From: Cryobacterium zongtaii
Lineage (GTDB): Bacteria; Actinomycetota; Actinomycetes; Actinomycetales; Microbacteriaceae
DNA: 64,000 bases
Direction of reading: 5' to 3'
NCBI RefSeq assembly: GCF_002909375.1
Contig: NZ_PPXD01000009.1
Span: forward strand, 1-64,000
A program made the position numbers and the translations under genes. Of this stretch, positions 52,797 through 61,234 are shown in pieces. The notes under the pieces were generated by a model. That model had not been told where the DNA came from. It worked only from the letters and a program-made list of their open reading frames with translations, and made no database searches. Every line of letters starts with the position of its first letter. The first letter of the stretch is position 1.

Positions 52797-53030
52797 ATGC
52801 CCAATATCACCGTTCAACTACTCGCGGGCCGCGACATCAACCAGCGCCGGGCTTTTGTTCAAGACGTCACCAACAGTGCCGTTCTGACCCTGGGCGCTCG
52901 TCGCGACGACGTCCGGATCGTTTTCGAGGAGATCACGCCGGACATCGTCGCGAACGGTGGAGTCTTCGCCAGCGAAGACGAAAGCCGCGCAGAGGTCGTC
53001 AGTCGTTTCGTCCCCGAGGCCAGCTCGTAG
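52797..53030 (+). CDS. 4-oxalocrotonate tautomerase-like protein
   Basis: The 77-residue protein keeps the catalytic N-terminal Pro after Met removal (MPNITVQLLAGRDINQRRAF) and the Arg near residue 12. It should catalyse enol-keto isomerisation in a small oligomer. An AAGGAG precedes the ATG by 7 bases. It follows the FAH-family gene by 56 bases, and the two may handle the same keto-acid pathway. Confidence 0.85.
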   Translation: MPNITVQLLAGRDINQRRAFVQDVTNSAVLTLGARRDDVRIVFEEITPDIVANGGVFASEDESRAEVVSRFVPEASS

Positions 53031-53038
53031 CAACACCC

Positions 53039-53077
53039 GCCGGCGACGAGTCCTGCGCTCAGGCCTACAACGGCTGA
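53039..53077 (+). pseudogene. Detached LCP-gene 3' end (13 codons)
   Basis: This stretch reads AGDESCAQAYNG and stop, nearly the tail of the LCP protein at 49203 (DDESCAEVNGG). It includes a 15-base identity, CGACGAGTCCTGCGC (53044-53058), to the LCP gene. No start codon or further LCP sequence precedes it, because the tautomerase gene ends 9 bases earlier. It marks a duplication or insertion border. Confidence 0.72.
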
Positions 53078-53100
53078 GCGGACCCGCCGCCGCGAGATCG

Positions 53101-54330
53101 CTAGCCGGTGACGACCGCGATCTCGTTCGGCGTGGTCGGCAGCTCCACAGAGGTGACGACCTTTCCGGTGGTGAGGTCGACGGCGTGCAGCGAGTTCGTG
53201 GCCGGTTCGGTCACGTAAGCGGTGCTGCCGATCACGACGAGCGCCGGGTGCGCATCCTGCCACTCGACAGGGCTCTCCCAGGCACCGATCACCGGGAAGG
53301 AATCGCCGAGCTCGCCGGTCTCGGGGTCAAGCACGTAGAGCGAGCCGTCCGAGGCCAGGATCAGGGCCTCGTCGTTCGGGCCGCGGGAAACGCCCCGCCA
53401 GGTGTATTCCACGCCGGTGGGCAGGTCGATCACCGTGGAGGTCTTGGCCACGGTGTCCACGAGCACCAGCTCGCTCAGCAGGTAGCCCTCGGAGTCGGGG
53501 TCGGAGTTGTAGTCACCCACGGCAATGGTGGAGGTCTCGGAAACGTACATATTGCCGGTGCGGCCGTAGGCGTCCGGCGCCGCGATCTTGCTGATCTTGC
53601 CGTCGTCGTAGACCAGCACGCCGTCGCTGCAGCCGAACACGGCCACCTCGTTCGCGGCCGCGCCTTCGCCATGTACCGAGGGGCACTCGGCGTTGCGGGC
53701 GGTCTCCTCCCGGTCGGCGTTCAGCACGCGGATGCCGGTGCGAGCCTCCGAGGTGCCGACCGTGCTGAGCAGGGTGCCGTCTTCAAGCTCGATGGACACG
53801 CCGTGGTGCGCGGCTTCGGCGGGAATGACCTCGGTGGCTGGCAGTTTGTCGGGGGCTTCGAGCAACGCTGTGGTCTCGAAGATCGTGGTGTCGCCGGTGC
53901 CGTCGGCGTAGAGGATGGTCTTGTCGCCGTGCCTGACCACATGCCCGGCGGCCGGAGCCTCGAAGACCAGGTCGGTGAGCGCGGGGTCCGCGGTCTGGGC
54001 ATCGCCGGAGGAATCGGTCCAGGTGCCGGTGTCGAGCACCCGGAAACCGTCGGCGGTGGTGACCAGCACGTGCCGGCCGTCCCCGGCGGTGTTCAGTCTG
54101 TTGAACCCGGCCAGGGGCAGGTCGGCTTCGAGGTCCAGGGTGTCGCCGTCGAGCACGTAGAGCCCGCCATCGTAGGTGAGGGCGACCCGGGGTTGCGCGG
54201 CGGTCGTGGTGGTGCCGGTGGCCGAGCCGGAGTCTCGCGGGGCGGCATCCGTGGAGGCGCAGGCGGACAGGAGGACGGCCGAGGCGGCGATGACGGCTGC
54301 GAAGGCCGTGCTGCGGTGCTGTGGTCTCAT
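53101..54330 (-). CDS. aztD: AztD-like zinc metallochaperone (copy 1)
   Basis: The 409-residue lipoprotein has a lipobox LSAC (about 24) and a seven-bladed beta-propeller-like sequence with repeated LYVLD, VLVTTADGFRVLDTG, ILYADG and SLYVLDPETGELGD. Candidate metal residues are AAHHG and SVHGEG, and FGCSDG has the family cysteine. AztD carries zinc to AztC outside the membrane. It lacks the DHEDHQHYY cluster found in the second AztD copy. It follows aztC. Confidence 0.82.
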   Translation of the reverse strand: MRPQHRSTAFAAVIAASAVLLSACASTDAAPRDSGSATGTTTTAAQPRVALTYDGGLYVLDGDTLDLEADLPLAGFNRLNTAGDGRHVLVTTADGFRVLDTGTWTDSSGDAQTADPALTDLVFEAPAAGHVVRHGDKTILYADGTGDTTIFETTALLEAPDKLPATEVIPAEAAHHGVSIELEDGTLLSTVGTSEARTGIRVLNADREETARNAECPSVHGEGAAANEVAVFGCSDGVLVYDDGKISKIAAPDAYGRTGNMYVSETSTIAVGDYNSDPDSEGYLLSELVLVDTVAKTSTVIDLPTGVEYTWRGVSRGPNDEALILASDGSLYVLDPETGELGDSFPVIGAWESPVEWQDAHPALVVIGSTAYVTEPATNSLHAVDLTTGKVVTSVELPTTPNEIAVVTG

Positions 54331-54360
54331 GTTTTCTTTTCTGTGTTGGAGGGCGCCCGA

Positions 54361-55281
54361 TTAGGGGGAGAGCCCGGTGGTGATGCGCTCGGTGTTGGTG
54401 CGCATCATGGTGAGGTAGCTGTCGGCGCCCGCCCCCGGTTCGCTGAGCGATTCGGTGAACAGTTCCACCACGGCCACGTCGAGGCCGGCCTCGTCGGCGA
54501 GCACTTGCACGAGCCGGTCGGGCTGGGAGGACTCGGCGAAGATGGTGGCGACGCCGGCGGTGTCGATCGCGTCGACGAGGCTCTGCAGGTCTGAGGCGCT
54601 CGGTGCGGCGAGGGTGGAGCCGCCCGGGATCACGGCGCCCACGACGGTGAAATCGAACCTGTCGGCCAGGTAGCCGAAGACGTGGTGGTTGGTGACCAGG
54701 TTGCGGCGCTCGGACCCGATGGTGGCGAAGGCCGTGGTCATCTCGGCGTCGAGGGCCTGCAGCTCGGTCGTGTATGCCGCGGCCTGCGCCTCGATCAGAG
54801 CGGCATCGACGCCCGCCACGTCGGTCCGCACGGCCGCGGTGACGGCCTCGACGACCTCGACCATGCGGGCCGGATCGGTCCAGAAGTGCGGGTCGGCCGT
54901 GTCGCTGCCGGTGCCGCTGGCGTAGGGCAGCGGGTCGATCACGGTGCCCGCGGCAAGCATCGCCACCCCCGCCGTATCCGCCGCGTCGAGCTGCTGTTGC
55001 AGGCCCTCCTCGAGTCCGAGACCGTTGGACACCACGAGGTCGGCGCGCAGGATGCGCGCGGCCTCCTGTGCGGAGATCTCGAACGAGTGCGGGTCGGAGT
55101 TGGGGCGCATCAGGGTGAGAACCTCGGCCTGGTCGCCGACGATGTTCCCTACGACGTCGCCGAGGATGTTGGTGGTCACCACGATGAGCGGCCGGTCGCC
55201 GGCCGGGGCGGCGCAGCCGGATAGGGCGCCGAGGCCGACGGCGGCGGCGAGAGCCAGGGAGAGGGAGCGGATGGAGCGCAT
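54361..55281 (-). CDS. aztC: Zinc ABC transporter substrate-binding protein AztC
   Basis: The 306-residue lipoprotein (lipobox LSGC) belongs to the cluster A-I metal binders. The ligands are His in NSDPHSFE, His in ADPHFWTDP, His in NHHVFGY and an acidic residue near the C-terminus. In contrast to ZnuA at 4245, it has no His-rich loop, which fits loading by an AztD chaperone. It lies between the two aztD-like genes. Confidence 0.88.
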   Translation of the reverse strand: MRSIRSLSLALAAAVGLGALSGCAAPAGDRPLIVVTTNILGDVVGNIVGDQAEVLTLMRPNSDPHSFEISAQEAARILRADLVVSNGLGLEEGLQQQLDAADTAGVAMLAAGTVIDPLPYASGTGSDTADPHFWTDPARMVEVVEAVTAAVRTDVAGVDAALIEAQAAAYTTELQALDAEMTTAFATIGSERRNLVTNHHVFGYLADRFDFTVVGAVIPGGSTLAAPSASDLQSLVDAIDTAGVATIFAESSQPDRLVQVLADEAGLDVAVVELFTESLSEPGAGADSYLTMMRTNTERITTGLSP

Positions 55282-55285
55282 CGGT

Positions 55286-56605
55286 CTACCGGCCCGTCTC
55301 GGCGAGGAAGCGTGGTTCGCCGTCGATGGGGAAGGTGCGGGCGATACGCGCGCCGTCGGCGTAGTCGATCTCGTAGACCAGCCCGTCGGCGGGGGCGTTC
55401 AGGTAGGCCCGGCCGGCGTCCACGGTGAGTTCGACGCCGGCGACCAGCGCCTCGGCACCGGCGGCGACGAGGGTGGCGGGCAGCAGCGGCTCGGTCGCGG
55501 CAAGGGTGCTGCCGGTCGCCGCCTCAAGAACGAGCACCCGCCCGTCGTCGGCGAGGGCCACGACGTGTTCGGCGGAGTCGTCGACCGCCGACACCTGCAG
55601 CAACGGGGTGTCGGTCATCAATGGTGACCAGCGGCGCTCCCGGGTGTCGAGCAGCCAGGCGCCGGTGTCGCCGGCGACGGCGGCCACGGTGGGCCGGCCG
55701 GCGCGGTTGGCGAACTCGAGGGCCCGGTCGGTGGCGGCGACGCCGGCGGGGTACGGGATGCGTTCGAAGGTGATCGTGGACTCTGCCGCCCCTTCGCCTG
55801 CGCTGGCGGTGTCCGCCGTGGCTAGCAGGGCTCCGTCGGAACAGCCGAACACCACCCCGACGGCAGTGCTGATCGTTCCGGAGAGCTCGGCGCAGTCCGC
55901 GGTCGCCCCGGCGATCGGGGCGCCGGACGACGTGAGCACCTGCACGGCGTCGATGCCGTTCGTGGCGCTGCCCGGCGCATCCGTACGCCCGGCGATCACC
56001 CGGTCGCCCACCGGCACCAGCATGCCGGGGCCTGGCTCGACATCGATTCGGGCGAGCTCGGTGATCGTGCCGTCGCCGAGGTCGCCGGTGTCAAGGATCA
56101 CGGCGGTGCCGGAGTCGGCGAAGCGCACCGTGGTGAGGGTGCCGCCGCCGGAGGTGACGCCGGCGCCGCTGCCGGTGACGGTGCCGACCACGGCAGGATC
56201 GGCCCGGTAGTAGTGCTGGTGGTCTTCGTGGTCCACGGTCCAGGCGCCGCTGTCGACGATCGTGACGGCGCCCTGCTCGGCGGCCGCGGCGAACACGAAG
56301 CGACCGTCGGTGGAGACGCCGCTCACCTGCTCGAGGGTGGTGACCGAGGTGGAGGTCCCGTCGAGCAGATCGAGCAGGTCGAGGCGGCCGGCGGAGTTGA
56401 CCGTGGCGAGGTGCAGCTGCGGTTCGGCCATTTCGGCGGCGCCGGCCACGTATCCGTGCGGAGCGGTGCTTGCAGTTGGCGCGGGCGCTGTGCTCGCGGC
56501 TGGGCTGGAGCAGGCGGTGATGCCCAGCAAAGCGGCGGCGCCGAGCACGGATGCGACGGTTCGGGTGGTCAGGGGAGCGGTTGTCAGGGAACTACTGGGA
56601 GGCAC
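55286..56605 (-). CDS. AztD-like zinc metallochaperone (copy 2)
   Basis: The GTG at 56605 gives 439 residues and overlaps the aztB stop by 14 bases. The lipobox is ITAC (about 32). A beta-propeller follows, with RFVFAAAAEQGAVTIVD, then the His cluster WTVDHEDHQHYYRADP, and later FGCSDGALL, as in copy 1. It lacks copy 1's HH and HG histidines. Both copies therefore seem to hold different halves of the AztD metal-site set. It sits 4 bases before aztC. Confidence 0.8.
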   Translation of the reverse strand: MPPSSSLTTAPLTTRTVASVLGAAALLGITACSSPAASTAPAPTASTAPHGYVAGAAEMAEPQLHLATVNSAGRLDLLDLLDGTSTSVTTLEQVSGVSTDGRFVFAAAAEQGAVTIVDSGAWTVDHEDHQHYYRADPAVVGTVTGSGAGVTSGGGTLTTVRFADSGTAVILDTGDLGDGTITELARIDVEPGPGMLVPVGDRVIAGRTDAPGSATNGIDAVQVLTSSGAPIAGATADCAELSGTISTAVGVVFGCSDGALLATADTASAGEGAAESTITFERIPYPAGVAATDRALEFANRAGRPTVAAVAGDTGAWLLDTRERRWSPLMTDTPLLQVSAVDDSAEHVVALADDGRVLVLEAATGSTLAATEPLLPATLVAAGAEALVAGVELTVDAGRAYLNAPADGLVYEIDYADGARIARTFPIDGEPRFLAETGR

Positions 56606-57494
56606 TGGCGACTTTCTGGTCGGGCATGGAGGGGGCGATGGCCGGCCGTGCGGCCGTAGGGAAGGCGGAGTGCGCACGGACGAGGCTGACGAGCCGGCGC
56701 CCGGCTGCCGAGACGGCGACGAGGCCCACGGATGCGGCGGCGATCGTGGCGCCGGCTGCGGTGCCGGCATGCCAGGAGACGAGGAGCCCGACGACCACGG
56801 CTGCCGCGCCGAGCAGGGCGGCGAGCAGCATGATCGCGGGGATGCGGCGCAGCCAGTGTCCTGCGGCGACGGCGGGCGCGAGCAGCAGGCCCACTACGAG
56901 CAGGGAGCCGACGGCGCCATAGGAGGCGACCACGGCCAGGGTGACCAGGCCGACCAGCACCAGCTGGGCCAGGCGCGGTCGGAGGCCCAGGGTGCGGGCG
57001 AGGCGCGGGTCGAAGGCCAGCGCCACGAAGGCACGGTGGAACAGAGCGGCCAGGACCACGGTGACGGCGAGGGCGATGGCCAGCCCGGCCAGGTCGCCGG
57101 CCTGGATGGCGAGCACGTCGCCGAACAGGATCGCGGTGAGGTCCACCGCGAAGCTGCGCGAATGCGACACGATGATCACACCGAGGGCGAGCATCCCCAC
57201 GAAGAGCAAGCCGATGCTGGTGTCGGAGGAGAGCCGCCCGCGGCGGGTGATCAGGCCGACACCCAGGCTCATCACCAGCGCACTCACGGCGGCGCCCACG
57301 ATCACCGGCAGGCCCAGCAGCGAGGCGAGAGCCACACCGGGCAGCATGCCGTGCGCCATCGCCTCACCGAGGAACGCCATGCCCCGCACGACCACCCAGG
57401 TGCCCACGACGGCGCAGATCGCGGCCACGAGCACACCACCGAGGAGGGCGCGCAACATGAAATCCGCTGAGAGCGGGTCGGTGAGCCAGGTCAT
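56592..57494 (-). CDS. aztB: Zinc ABC transporter permease AztB
   Basis: The 300-residue ABC-3 family permease has about eight membrane segments. Typical parts are WVVVRGMAFLGEAMAHGMLPGVALA and ALFHRAFVALAFDPRLARTLGL. It should form the zinc pore with AztA. It is the first gene of the leftward aztB-D2-C-D1 unit, and its start lies 49 bases from the divergent aztA start across a Zur-type site. Confidence 0.9.
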   Translation of the reverse strand: MTWLTDPLSADFMLRALLGGVLVAAICAVVGTWVVVRGMAFLGEAMAHGMLPGVALASLLGLPVIVGAAVSALVMSLGVGLITRRGRLSSDTSIGLLFVGMLALGVIIVSHSRSFAVDLTAILFGDVLAIQAGDLAGLAIALAVTVVLAALFHRAFVALAFDPRLARTLGLRPRLAQLVLVGLVTLAVVASYGAVGSLLVVGLLLAPAVAAGHWLRRIPAIMLLAALLGAAAVVVGLLVSWHAGTAAGATIAAASVGLVAVSAAGRRLVSLVRAHSAFPTAARPAIAPSMPDQKVASASQ

Positions 57495-57509
57495 GACAGC
57501 GACTCTAAC

Positions 57510-57524
57510 TGATAATGGTTCTCA
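57510..57524. promoter_or_regulatory. Zur-type box between aztB and aztA
   Basis: TGATAATGGTTCTCA fits TGAnAATnATTnTCA with one mismatch (G for A at the ninth base). A second symmetric element ATAATG-N5-CATTAT overlaps it (57512-57528). In a 49-base divergent region, it can control both directions. It links the azt genes to the zur gene at 7823. Confidence 0.8.
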
Positions 57525-57543
57525 TTATTGATAAGGTGGGTGC

Positions 57544-58245
57544 ATGCAACCCACCCGGACCTCCCCTCAGATCCCCGTGAATCCGCCGCGGATCACCGTC
57601 CGGAACATCCGGGTGACTCATGGGCACACCGTTGCCCTCGACGGCGTGTCGGCCGCTATCGAGCCCGGCCGGGTGACCGCTCTGGCCGGCGCGAACGGCT
57701 CGGGCAAGTCCACCCTGCTCGGGGTCCTGGCCGGAATCCAGCCCTGGCAGGCAGGCGAGCGCCACGCGGTGGGCGCCGGCCGGATCGCGATGGTGGTGCA
57801 GCGGAGCGCGGCCCCCGACACGCTGCCGCTCACCGTGTTCGAGACCGTGAGCATGGGGAGGTGGGCACGCCGGGGCCTGTGGCGGCCGCTGTCCGGCGAG
57901 GATCGCGCCATCATCGCCGACAGCATCGGCGCCCTCGGCCTGACCGGGCTCGAGCGGCGCTCGCTCGGGGAGCTCTCCGGCGGCCAGCGCCAGCGCGCCC
58001 TGGTGGCCCAGGGGCTTGCCCAACGGGCGGATGTGCTGTTGCTCGACGAACCTGCCGCCGGGCTCGACGGTGACGCGCTGCTGCTCATCGACCTGGCCAT
58101 CCGCGCCGAGGCCGACCGGGGCGTCGCCGTCGTCTGCGCCACCCACGACCCTGCGGTGATTCGCCGAGCCGACCGGGTAATTCGGTTAGCGGCGGGTGTC
58201 GTCGTCAGCCACACAGCCACGGGAGAGCTTGGCGAGAGGAGTTGA
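57544..58245 (+). CDS. aztA: Zinc ABC transporter ATP-binding protein AztA
   Basis: The 233-residue ATPase has Walker A GANGSGKST, signature LSGGQRQR, Walker B LLLLDEPAAGLD and an H-loop ATHD. It is single-copy and divergent from aztB, whereas in described systems aztA heads the same operon. It energises zinc import through AztB. Confidence 0.9.
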   Translation: MQPTRTSPQIPVNPPRITVRNIRVTHGHTVALDGVSAAIEPGRVTALAGANGSGKSTLLGVLAGIQPWQAGERHAVGAGRIAMVVQRSAAPDTLPLTVFETVSMGRWARRGLWRPLSGEDRAIIADSIGALGLTGLERRSLGELSGGQRQRALVAQGLAQRADVLLLDEPAAGLDGDALLLIDLAIRAEADRGVAVVCATHDPAVIRRADRVIRLAAGVVVSHTATGELGERS

Positions 58246-58256
58246 CGCGATGGCGC

Positions 58257-58637
58257 TCAGCCGGCCTGAGCCCAGGCCTCGCGCAGGCAGGCGAGCACGC
58301 CGGGTTCGAGATCGTCCGCGGAGTGCAGCTCGAGATGGTGCATGAAGTGGTTGAGCGTGGGCTCGACCACCTCCTTCCACCGCGACGAGGTGTCGAACCG
58401 GTCCAGGTCGACCGTGAGCACGAGCGGGGCCACGCTGCCGGAGAGGTACTGGCCCGGTAGCCAGGTCCACGCGAAGGAGCGTTGCCGGCGGAATGCGATC
58501 TGGCTCGTCGTCACGCGGACCTCGGCGTCACCGATCGACAGGACGGCCGCAGAGACCGCATCGAAGAGCGTCCGCGCGAGCGGATCGCGGCCCGCGAAGT
58601 ACTGCTCGAGCGGGATGGTCTTCGCCAGTGCGGTCAT
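58257..58637 (-). CDS. DUF5655-like protein
   Basis: The ATG at 58637 gives 126 residues: EQYFAGRDPLARTLFDAVSA, a strand VRVTTSQIAFRRQRSFAWTWLP and a C-terminal helix VEPTLNHFMHHLELHSADDL. The layout matches DUF5655, a small domain of unknown role in nucleic-acid or stress-associated proteins. It faces aztA tail to tail (11 bases). No partner gene is evident. Confidence 0.75.
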   Translation of the reverse strand: MTALAKTIPLEQYFAGRDPLARTLFDAVSAAVLSIGDAEVRVTTSQIAFRRQRSFAWTWLPGQYLSGSVAPLVLTVDLDRFDTSSRWKEVVEPTLNHFMHHLELHSADDLEPGVLACLREAWAQAG

Positions 58638-58661
58638 GTGCGCCAGGGTAGCCCCGTCCGC

Positions 58662-58743
58662 CCGGTTGCGCCCGAACCGCCGGTTGCGCCAGCACCCGCA
58701 CCTCTGGTTGAGCTTGCACCCGCTGGTTGCGCCTGTCGAAACC
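58662..58743. repeat. GGTTGMGC repeats resembling REP elements
   Basis: Four copies of GGTTG(C/A)GC occur at 58662, 58682, 58706 and 58725. The last runs on as GGTTGCGCCTGTCGAAACC, a variant of the GGTTGAGCCTGTCGAAACC-type palindromic sequences common between genes in this family. The cluster lies between converging and diverging units and codes for nothing. Confidence 0.5.
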
Positions 58744-58869
58744 GGGTGAGTTGCCCGCCCTGACCCGCCACGGGCGCCCCGACGGGAGTAGCTTGGCCGC
58801 GGTAGGGCCGGCGGCCCGGCGCATCCGGGCAGAGCGGGTGCGCATCCACTAGCTGAGGAATGACCCGCC

Positions 58870-61173
58870 ATGTTGCGAAAACTGGGCGTGAGCGTCGCCC
58901 GCCACCGTCTCATCGCCCTGCTGTGCTGGGCGGTGGCGCTCGCCGCCTGCCTGGCCACGGCCCTGCTCGGGGTCACCGGGGAGAGTCTCTTCCAACGGCT
59001 GTCCAGCGCAGGCCCGTCGGTGGACGGTGAGGCCCAAACCGCCACCGACCTGATCGAGGGCCCGGCCGACCAGCAGACCGAATCACTCTCCTTGCTTGTG
59101 CACCCCACCGACCTGGCCTCACCCGACCTCGCCGCGATCCTCGACTCCGCCACCCTGCGACTCGAACAGGTCGACGGGGTCGCCCAGGTGGTCAATCCGC
59201 TCGTCATCCCGCCGCTGCCCGACGGAAGCCCCAACCCGGCGGCCGCGCCACTGCTCTCCGCCGACGGCGCGGGGATGCTCCTGACCGTGGCCATGGACAC
59301 CACAGACGGAACCGTCAGCGATCCGCTGCTCACCTACGTTCAGCGCCGCCTCCAGGTGGCCGCCGACGAGATCGGCCAACTGGACCCCAACGCCCAGGTG
59401 GAGGTCGGCGGAGCGCCCCTGATCGTGGAGTCCCTCGTCGCCGTCGCCGAGTCAGACCTGCAGAAGGGCGAACTGATCGCGCTGCCGATCGCGCTGCTGG
59501 TGATGCTGATCATCTTCGGCGGTTTCCTCGCCGCCGGCATCCCGCTGGTCGGTGCGATCGCGTCGATCATCGGGGCGCTCGGGATGCTCTACGCCTTCAC
59601 CTACGTGTCGGACATCGGCATCACGGTGATGAACGTGATCACCGTGATCGGGCTCGGCCTGTCCATCGACTACGGCCTGCTGATGGTCAGCCGGTTCCGG
59701 GAGGAGTTCCGGGCCCGGGTGGGCGGCGGCGGCCCCGGCGCCCCGCCGGGCCCGCACGGCGAGCCGTTCGGGGACCTGCCGCCGCTGAAAACCGGGGAGC
59801 TGGCCACCCTGCCGCACCACCGGCACAGTCGTCACGAATTGATGCTCCAGGCCGTTGGCGCCACGGTCAACACGGCCGGACGCACCGTTTTGTACTCCGG
59901 GCTGACCTTCGCGATCGCCACCGCGGGGCTGCTCGTGTTCGAACCGTCGATCATCCGGGCCATCGCCATAGGCGCCATCTGCGTGGTGCTCATCGCCATC
60001 CTCACCGCGCTGGTCCTGGTGCCGGCGCTGCTCGGCTACCTCGGCGAACGGCTGGTGCAGCCCGGCCTGCTCACCCGAATCCCCGGAGTCGGCCGGTGGC
60101 TCACCCGCTTCGGTGACATCGCGCCGGCGGAAGGCGTCTTCTCCAAGCTGGCCCGGCTCGTGCAGCGGGCGCCGGTGCTCGTCGCGCTCGGCGGCACCGC
60201 CGTGCTCCTCCTGCTGAGCAGCCCCGTGCTGTCGATGACGGTCGCCAACAGCGCCGACGACGCCATCCCGCCCTCGTCCACCCAGTACGACTTCATCACC
60301 ACCCTGAACGAGGAGTTCCCGCTGGCAACCGCGCCGCGGGTGCTGCTGGTGTCGAACACCGACGAGGCCGCAGCGGTCGCCTGGGCGACCGAGGTCGCCA
60401 CCCTGCCCGGGGTGACGGATGTGGCGCCGCCGGTCGACCAGAACGGCTACTGGGTGTCCAGGGTGGAGGTCGACACCCACCAGGGCGACGACGTGGTGCG
60501 CCAGATCCGCGCCGACCGGCCGGCCTTCGACAACTGGGTCGCCGGCGCCGACGCGCAGGCCGTCGACTACCTCGACTCGCTGGCCGGGGGAGCGCCCTGG
60601 GCGGTGCTGATCATCGCGCTCGCCACCTTCGTGCTGCTGTTCCTGATGACCGGATCGGTGATCATCCCGCTCACCGCCCTGGTGATCAGCGCGATCTCGC
60701 TGGGCGCGGCCGCCGGCGTCCTGGTCTGGGGGTTCCAGGAGGGCAACCTGTCCGGCCTGCTCAACTTCGACCCCGTCACCATCTCCGGCGTCGACGCCCT
60801 CGTGCTCACCCTGGTGCTCACCTTCGGGTTCGGTCTCGCCATGGACTACGAGATGTTCCTGCTCGCCCGGATCAAGGAGCACCACGACCGCGGCGAGAGC
60901 ACCCGCTTGTCCATCGAGACCGGCCTGCAGAGCTCTGGCCGTATCATCACCTCGGCCGCGCTGATCATCGTGCTGGTCTTCGCGGGCTTCGCCACCGGGG
61001 AGCTGATGCAGATGAAACAGATCGGCACGGCCCTGGCCGTGGCGGTGCTGCTGGATGCGACGCTGGTGAGGATCGTGCTCGTGCCCGCCGTGATGACCTC
61101 CCTCGAGCGAGTCCTCTGGTGGGCCCCGCGCTGGACCGCCCCCATCCACTCCCGCTTCGGCCTCAGCGAATAG
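58870..61173 (+). CDS. MMPL-family transporter
   Basis: The 767-residue protein has two halves of six membrane segments, each preceded by a soluble outer domain. Proton-relay type motifs are visible in both halves: GLSIDYGLLMVSRFREEF (about 272) and GFGLAMDYEMFLLARIKE (about 660). The YLDSLAG part belongs to the second outer domain. MMPL/RND transporters export lipids or drugs by proton motive force. A GGAATGACC-type weak site precedes the ATG. Confidence 0.9.
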   Translation: MLRKLGVSVARHRLIALLCWAVALAACLATALLGVTGESLFQRLSSAGPSVDGEAQTATDLIEGPADQQTESLSLLVHPTDLASPDLAAILDSATLRLEQVDGVAQVVNPLVIPPLPDGSPNPAAAPLLSADGAGMLLTVAMDTTDGTVSDPLLTYVQRRLQVAADEIGQLDPNAQVEVGGAPLIVESLVAVAESDLQKGELIALPIALLVMLIIFGGFLAAGIPLVGAIASIIGALGMLYAFTYVSDIGITVMNVITVIGLGLSIDYGLLMVSRFREEFRARVGGGGPGAPPGPHGEPFGDLPPLKTGELATLPHHRHSRHELMLQAVGATVNTAGRTVLYSGLTFAIATAGLLVFEPSIIRAIAIGAICVVLIAILTALVLVPALLGYLGERLVQPGLLTRIPGVGRWLTRFGDIAPAEGVFSKLARLVQRAPVLVALGGTAVLLLLSSPVLSMTVANSADDAIPPSSTQYDFITTLNEEFPLATAPRVLLVSNTDEAAAVAWATEVATLPGVTDVAPPVDQNGYWVSRVEVDTHQGDDVVRQIRADRPAFDNWVAGADAQAVDYLDSLAGGAPWAVLIIALATFVLLFLMTGSVIIPLTALVISAISLGAAAGVLVWGFQEGNLSGLLNFDPVTISGVDALVLTLVLTFGFGLAMDYEMFLLARIKEHHDRGESTRLSIETGLQSSGRIITSAALIIVLVFAGFATGELMQMKQIGTALAVAVLLDATLVRIVLVPAVMTSLERVLWWAPRWTAPIHSRFGLSE

Positions 61174-61234
61174 CAACACGTGCCGCGCCCGGGCCCGGGC
61201 AGGCCCGGCCGGGCCGGCGTGGTTGACTTGCGGC

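Noticed and set aside
49208-53030. A complete mobile element with integrase or transposase
   Set aside because: The cassette is bracketed by a repeat, but no recombinase, IS ends or toxin gene is present, so only an old border can be claimed.
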